From Kingdonia uniflora (Eukaryota; Streptophyta; Magnoliopsida; Ranunculales; Circaeasteraceae): a DNA stretch of 64,000 bases. The stretch is from contig JACGCM010002893.1 of NCBI GenBank assembly GCA_014058105.1, positions 496,001-560,000 of the forward strand, read 5' to 3'. This document shows, one piece after another, positions 59,038 to 64,000 of the stretch (positions are counted from its first letter, which is position 1; each line of letters begins with the position of its first letter). The position numbers were made by a program, and so were the translations under genes. The notes below the pieces were generated by a model. The model was not told the DNA's origin. It worked only from the letters and a program-made list of their open reading frames with translations, and searched no databases.

Positions 59038-59620
59038 TGTAATGACCAAATTCCGTAGCTCGATACGATTAGAAATTAGCTATCACACCAATGTTCCTGT
59101 AATAATATGATAATGGAAAGCAAGAAATTGAAACAAGTGTTTTTAGCGTAGAAAACCTCTAAATAGGTAAAAAAAAAACCACGACCTCGTATGGAGAATT
59201 TTTGTAAAAGTTTCTTTATAGCTTTGAGTGGAAATCTTTATTACAAGTGATCTCTAAAATATAGAAATGCCTTTGATATCATAAATAAGAAGTTTAAGTA
59301 ATTTTTCTGGTCCCCGTCACTTCTGGAACTTCTCCTTTTTATAGGCTTTTCCCACAACTCTTCATCGTGCTGGAGCACGTCTTCCGAGTAATGTGGTTAG
59401 TGGCGGTTGACTGAATAACTGACAAGTTCGTGGGAGACATGTGTTTTTAACTGAATAACGCTTCTCGGGTTTAGCTCGATGTAGTTTCTTATGTAGTTCG
59501 TGGGGTTAGTTAGAATGTTTGACTAGAGTATTGTGTGCTGAAATTGCGTGAGCCTGAGATGGAGGTAAATCGAACTAAGTGAGCTCGATTACGAGTGAGG
59601 TCGAGGAATAAGTCCCTACA
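59038..59620 (-). repeat. T2 5' LTR
   Basis: Minus-strand copy starting TGTAGGGACTTATTCCTCGA and ending GGTCATTACA. It contains a CCTATAAAAAGG TATA box (complement of 59334-59345) and the shared 'cgaggtcgtggttttt' motif (complement of about 59170-59187). Confidence 0.9.
59334..59345 (-). promoter_or_regulatory. Probable TATA box of the T2 LTR promoter
   Basis: CCTATAAAAAGG on the minus strand, about 300 bases before the LTR end. The same element stands in the 3' LTR (45436-45447). Confidence 0.55.
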
Positions 59621-59625
59621 GTAAT

Positions 59626-59800
59626 AATCTAGCACATATTGAATTTATATATAAAATCCTCCTCGAGGTCGTGGTTTTTCTCTGGCTTAACTGAGTTTCC
59701 ACGTAAAATTTATTGTGTTCTAGTTTTATTTGCATGGTCATCATAACCTTATTACTGAAAGTATTGGCGAAGTTTACCATCCAGAAAACTAGCCATTATA
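59626..59800 (+). mobile_element. T3 5' LTR segment 3
   Basis: Continues after T2 with 'cctcgaggtcgtggtttttc' (about 59661) and ends GCCATTATA. It is followed by the primer site ATTGGCGCCATCTGTTGG (59801-59818). T2 inserted within this LTR. Confidence 0.6.
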
Positions 59801-59818
59801 ATTGGCGCCATCTGTTGG
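59801..59818 (+). other. T3 primer-binding site
   Basis: ATTGGCGCCATCTGTTGG is the best preserved TGGCGCC site among the three Tat elements. It directly follows the LTR end. Confidence 0.8.
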
Positions 59819-59878
59819 AAGATACCCTACTTTTTTCTTTACCAAATCTCATCTTGAACGGTCACTACCACGACTAGC

Positions 59879-61245
59879 ATGAACCTCAGGAGTACCTCTA
59901 GTGCCCAGAGGAACAACGAGGACATTCTGGCTGACATCTTACCAGTCAATTTACATATTGTCGTAATCGAGCTTCAGAAGCATATGGAATCTGACAGGGT
60001 CCAGCGGCTCGAAGATCAAAGGATTCACGCTCAATCCCCCAAAGTAGAGAGAGACAAAAGGAGAAAAACCCTGGAATAGTTAAACCAAATAAAGAGTTTA
60101 CGAAGGCAACAAGATTGATTCACTGTTCGACAAGGATCACCTCCCCAGGCCCAAATTGATCATCGATCCAGAGTTTCACAGAGGGAGAACATACCATGGG
60201 AAGAATGAAATCAAACTTCAAGATCTCGATCAAGAAACCCAGATATAGTATTATAACATTTTGGCCTTACATTATCAGCATCGACAACCCAGAGAAGTCG
60301 GCGAACACATCACTAAACCCTACTACCTCCTTTGAGATGACCAATTAGAGAACAGTTGGGCCCAGAAGGACAATGAGATTTATATCCTCAGATAGTAGCT
60401 GTACCAAACACTCTCCCATAATTTATTACCTTAAATGACTTGAGCAATCGAATTCAAGCCATACATTATGATAATCCTAGTCAAAGATCCGCTCTGGATA
60501 GGTTCGAGACAAATCCTATTTCCCCTCACCTCAAAGTTATGTTAATTCCAGACAACTTCCACATACTGAAATTTCATCAATATGCAGGTCTCACCAACCC
60601 ACTCACCTACGTCTGTCACTTTAAAGCAGCGGTCGGTTTATACTCTAAACTTGATCACATGTTATGTCATTTCTTTAACATGCGCCTTAAAGAAGAGACT
60701 CTCAGGTGGTTTCAAACCATTCCCGAAGGATCGACAACCAGCTTCATCCAGTTACAATGACTTTTCAAATCAAACTACGCACATGCTAAAGAACATGAGA
60801 TTACAATTGATTCTTTATTCTTTTTTAAACAAGGTTTGAAGGAAACCTTAAAAAACTTCTACAAACGTTTCCTGCAAGTAATCAGAAAGATAGGGAATTC
60901 AAATCCAAATATTGTCGTACCAGCATTCATTCAGTACTCCATATCAATTCTAAAGTTTGAGAAGAGCTTACACTTCACAAACCCAAGACAGTTACCGAAA
61001 TGACCGATGTGGTTAATAACTATATCGAGCTTGAACGTTCCAAGAAGGATAAGATGAAAAACTTCTCTATTATCCATTATAACAATGTACTTTTACCACC
61101 ACACACAAAACCGGCAAGCAATTTATTTATCAAACAACGTGGGCGGTTCAACGACAACGCCAAAAGAAAAGACGAGAAAAAAGATAGACATATTCTGATT
61201 CTGCCTCCTATGACGACAACCATGTCAGCTATCTTACCAATATGA
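59879..61245 (+). pseudogene. T3 gag, truncated Tat-like element
   Basis: A first open stretch (59879-60079) has MNLRSTSSAQRNNED. Broken sequence leads to a gag core at 60440-60760 (FETNPISPHLKVMLIPDNFH, LYSKLDHMLCHFFNMRLKEE). A further part (61000-61245) has KMTDVVNNYIELERSK-like sequence. Layout and primer site match T1 and T2, but the sequence is clearly more distant. No protease or pol follows; the element is cut off near 61300 by the DNA transposon region. Confidence 0.7.
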
Positions 61246-61320
61246 AGGGGGGATGAGTTATTTCGAGAAGCACAAGAAATTTTAGACATCTCGAATAAAC
61301 CCTTGTATTAATATCATAAT

Positions 61321-61620
61321 GTCTCTACAAAAAAAAAGTTTATTAGGGACTAGATATTAGACACAGAGTAAAATTTGTCTCTAATAATAAATTATTTGGG
61401 ACAGTATTGAACCAGCCTCTAATATTTTAGTTTATGAGATAGAAATGATTACTCTGTCCCTAATAGTATAAGTTTAGGGACTATTTGATTTGGGCGTCCC
61501 TAATTGTATAAGTTTAGAGACTCTTGGATTTGGCCGTCCCTAATTATATAAGTTTAAGGACTGCTGAACATGGCTGTCCCTTATAGTTTAAGTTTAGGGG
61601 TGGACAAAAATACTGTGAAA
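61321..61620. repeat. Subterminal 40-bp repeats at a DNA-transposon edge
   Basis: After 'tctctacaaaaaaaaagttt' at 61321, a run of units starting GTCCCTAAT(T/A)GTATAAGT recurs at 61456, 61496, 61536 and 61576, exactly 40 bases apart. Less perfect relatives precede them. Such AGGGAC-type subterminal repeats occur in plant CACTA-like and other cut-and-paste elements. The end has not been paired, because the right end lies outside the window. Confidence 0.6.
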
Positions 61621-61902
61621 ACAAAAATGCCCAATTTCATGTACACAAGTTAACTCCCCTTCCCCGCAATCCTTCATCCCTCAACTCTCTACGACTAAGC
61701 TAAACGCCAATACACGATCACATCCCTAAAACTGAATTGGCAAATGTTTTTGCTCCCAGATTTTTCAGGCGGTAAAAGGAACACCGCGCGGTAATCCAAA
61801 CTCCTTCAATCTCAATTATTTCTCCACATCACTCACTGACTACTTCTTCTCCCCCAAAACCAATTGTAGAGCATATAAAAGAACCTCTACGCTTTCCCCA
61901 AA

Positions 61903-63249
61903 TGGCAAACTCTGGCACCAGTAGTAATAACTCTACACCGTCGACCCCATCTTCTCATAACCCACCTTCAGCACCATTCGCTCAACACCTATCATTACAA
62001 TTCACTTTATACTTCTACCACAACCAATCGCAATTCCAATCTTAATTCCAATCATAGACCCCACCTCTATTTACCATGTTGCAAGGGGATCCCAGTTATG
62101 GACAATATCAAAATCCATTTACAGTTTCTCAATCGAAGTGACGCAAATGCGGCAATACCTATTAAAGGGGCGCCCCAGAAAGAAAAAAGAAAAGGAAGAA
62201 AGAAAAGAGCACCCACAAAATAAAGACAAAGCGTGCAAGTGCCAGAAGATGCAGCATTTTTGGACGAGACGGATGATGTTGGACTGCATTGGACGGAAGT
62301 AAACTTTACGTGTCTCGCAAGGGTGTAGGTAATAGCTTCTATCCAGACAGTGGGCCACACAAAGGGTTTTACTTTCTATCAAAAGGTCAATATTGCCTTT
62401 AACAGAGACCCCGAGTGCCCTACATAACGATCAAGTGGGTCGACCAAATCTCAGTAGTATACCCTTAATGCAAAATGTGTGGCGTATAAGGGGATAGTTG
62501 CTCAAGAACGATTTAGGAATAGCAGCAGGAAAACATAAGAAGATCATGTCTGTTCTAATTTCCTTTAACTCAATTTCGTTTATTTTTCGCGGATATACAC
62601 GTTATTTATTTGTATTTGGTAATTTTGCAAATTGTAAGAAAACGATGTACACAAGATCTATCAAGGCTTGAATGGCAGTAATGACTTCAAACACCGTAAA
62701 GCATATAAGATTTTGGCACGATAAACGTGATGGGCCAACCTAAGAGATGATGGGTTAAACCATACGGGGAATGTACTAAGAAATATAACCAGGAGAACAT
62801 TGGATAATTCTTCTCAGGGAACTCGGTCGGATCAAACAATCTATCGGAGGACCCCGACGGCCCACTTACACCTCAATCCGCAGACCCAAATTCTAAATTA
62901 GATTGTTTGATGGAAGTAGGCCCATCGACCAAAAACTCTTTAGAAAGAACATTGCAACAGAAAAGGCATTGGATGGTGTTGTTGCATTTGGTAGCGGTAT
63001 CCAAATAATGCTAGATGAACTATGGTTGGAGAAGAGACAAGCGAAAGAAAAAAAAATGAAAGAAGAAGAGCGGAAGCAAATCAACAATGGCAAGCCAAAT
63101 TAGATTTGGAACAAGCAAAAGAAGATCGTAAAATCATGGATAAAAACCTTAATAATCTTTCTGGACCTGTATGGCAATATTATCTACAACAGCAAGCTAA
63201 GGTCATGGAACATCTGGCCAAGAGGGGTGGACCAGGCTTGAAGTGGTAA
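61903..63249 (+). pseudogene. PIF/Harbinger ORF1, Myb/SANT-like protein, broken
   Basis: A Ser/Thr-rich start (ATG 61903, MANSGTSSNNSTPST) leads through stops to a Myb-like helix region around 62330-62530 (VGHTKGFTFYQKVNIAFNRD, VAYKGIVAQERF). A C-terminal charged helix follows (62903-63249): ATEKALDG, MLDELWLEKRQAKEKK, then after a frameshift EDRKIMDKNLNNLSGPVWQY and LQQQAKVMEHL. This is the layout of plant PIF/Harbinger ORF1 proteins, which help the transposase reach the nucleus and bind ends. Several stops and at least one frameshift make it a pseudogene. Confidence 0.65.
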
Positions 63250-63489
63250 TGAAATATAATTTAACTTTGCTGTATATAGAAGTTTTCTTTCCAAGAATGT
63301 AATTTACCATCCAATAATGTAATCGTTTGAATAATGTGTTTTGCTATTGAAGGATGCAATCTTGTTTTCGAAATATTTATTTCCGATAATATTGCGTTAA
63401 AAACAAATACCAGATTAATGCAATATCAAAAACTTGGTTAATAAACTTGTACGGCAAGAAACATTAAATTGCATGAAGAACACTCAGAT
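63250..63489. other. Spacer between convergent ORF1 and transposase
   Basis: AT-rich, with several AATAAT-like signals and no reading frame; probably the shared 3' region of the two converging genes. Confidence 0.4.
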
Positions 63490-64000
63490 AATACAAGAAA
63501 TGGAGTACTTGGTTTGAAGATTTCCCTTCACGACCCACAAATGCCCGATTAGATCATCCTTTAGATCAAAGTGCAGTTCTCGACTTCGAATGCAGTTCAT
63601 TTTCAATATAAAGGATTTTATTGTTCCGCGTTCGCGTATAATATTGAACCATTTGCCTCGATGGTTAAGGGATCGGCCGGATTATTGTCTAAGTATGATG
63701 GGAATGATCATTGTTCCTCTTCGACGATCATATTGTGTATTATCACGCACGCCTTCATGACATTGTTCAAAACCTCGGGTTTCCACAATTTAACCAAAAT
63801 TTTTACAACATTGAACTGAGATTGTAAAATTCTAAAAGCCCGTTCTACGTCTTTTCGGCAACTTTCTTGTTGTTGAGCAAAAAAAAAAATTGTTTCGCTG
63901 TAACCGGATTAGTTATGGTTTGGACAAGTGTTCCCCATTTGGGGTATATGCCATCCGCTAGGTAATACACCATATCATAAGCTTTTCCGGCAATTGTATA
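63490..64000 (-). pseudogene. PIF/Harbinger DDE transposase, C-terminal part, cut by the window end
   Basis: On the minus strand from 64000: YTIAGKAYDMVYYLADGIYP, then NPVTAKQFFFAQQQES and CRKDVERAFRILQSQF, then VMKACVIIHNMIVEEE. The D of YYLADGIYP and the E of KDVERAF stand where the second and third catalytic residues of the HARBI1-like DDE family are expected. Two stops (TGA after VEEEQ, TAA after YANAEQ) and a frame change break the last 80 or so codons. The end LKDDLIGHLW is still recognisable near 63555. The N-terminal half lies outside the window. It converges with ORF1. Confidence 0.85.

Larger units (their letters stand above)
45146..59620 (-). mobile_element. T2: Tat-lineage Ty3/gypsy retrotransposon with sense-opposed genes and a tandem array
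   Basis: LTRs 45146-45724 (3') and 59038-59620 (5', minus orientation) share TGTA...TACA ends. The flanks are ATAAT (45141-45145) and GTAAT (59621-59625), a 5-bp target repeat with one transition. The primer site TTTGGCACCGTCTGTGGG lies at 59020-59037 on the minus strand. The polypurine run TATGGGGGCGAT is the complement of 45725-45736. At 14475 bases it encodes gag and pol on the minus strand (58965-53346). Beyond pol lie a tandem array and plus-strand genes A, B and C. Eleven differences in the first 122 aligned LTR bases show an old insertion. Confidence 0.93.

Noticed and set aside
61456..61620. Evenly spaced 40-bp repeats, CRISPR-like spacing
   Set aside because: The whole unit repeats, not a repeat with unique spacers, and the sequence is plant nuclear DNA at a transposon edge.

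Overview
This window is nuclear DNA of a flowering plant, most likely a eudicot. It is a thick nest of transposable elements around one apparently intact host gene. The evidence is a nine-exon GT-AG gene for a KUP/HAK/KT potassium transporter (22815-26462), plant-type Ty1/copia and Ty3/gypsy retrotransposons with tRNA-type primer-binding sites, a hAT transposon and a PIF/Harbinger transposon. Names and functions come from reading the translations by eye; no database search was possible.

Left part (1-21494). The window opens in the edge of a Tat-type gypsy LTR (1-207). A complete but mutated hAT transposon follows (1428-7701) with 8-bp target duplications. A Ty1/copia element ('copia-1', about 9255-21494) then carries two insertions: a solo-LTR-like piece (10237-11490) in its gag and a second full copia element ('copia-2', 14245-19707) in its reverse transcriptase. 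The duplicated target bases can be read at each junction, so the order of insertion is clear.

Host gene (21495-26935). A HAK5-like, cluster-I potassium transporter of 801 codons lies between copia-1 and the next block of elements. A LINE remnant sits in its upstream flank.

Right part (26936-64000). A copia gag fragment is interrupted by a Tat-like gypsy element ('T3'). Its 5' LTR is split into three pieces (27344-27513, about 44552-44620, 59626-59800) by two large Tat-lineage elements in opposite orientations. T1 (27514-44546, plus strand) carries a further 3.2-kb gypsy deletion derivative (35017-38222). T2 (45146-59620) is on the minus strand. Both have gag, protease, reverse transcriptase, two RNase H-like domains and integrase. 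Downstream of integrase, on the opposite strand to pol, both also carry a long block of extra genes: two short related ORFs (here A and B) and a spliced gene C with a conserved globular domain followed by coiled coil. T2 has a 157-bp tandem array between pol and gene C. A 532-bp tandem duplication spans the T1/T2 junction. The window ends in a PIF/Harbinger-type element with a Myb-like ORF1 (plus strand) and the C-terminal half of a DDE transposase (minus strand).

Almost all element genes are broken by stops and frameshifts, many looking like C-to-T or G-to-A changes, as expected for methylated, ageing elements. The observations most worth following are the antisense gene block shared by T1 and T2, the tandem array that may be an emerging satellite, the TTCGAA palindromes shared by LTRs of unrelated families, and an inverted LTR fragment replacing part of the copia-1 integrase.
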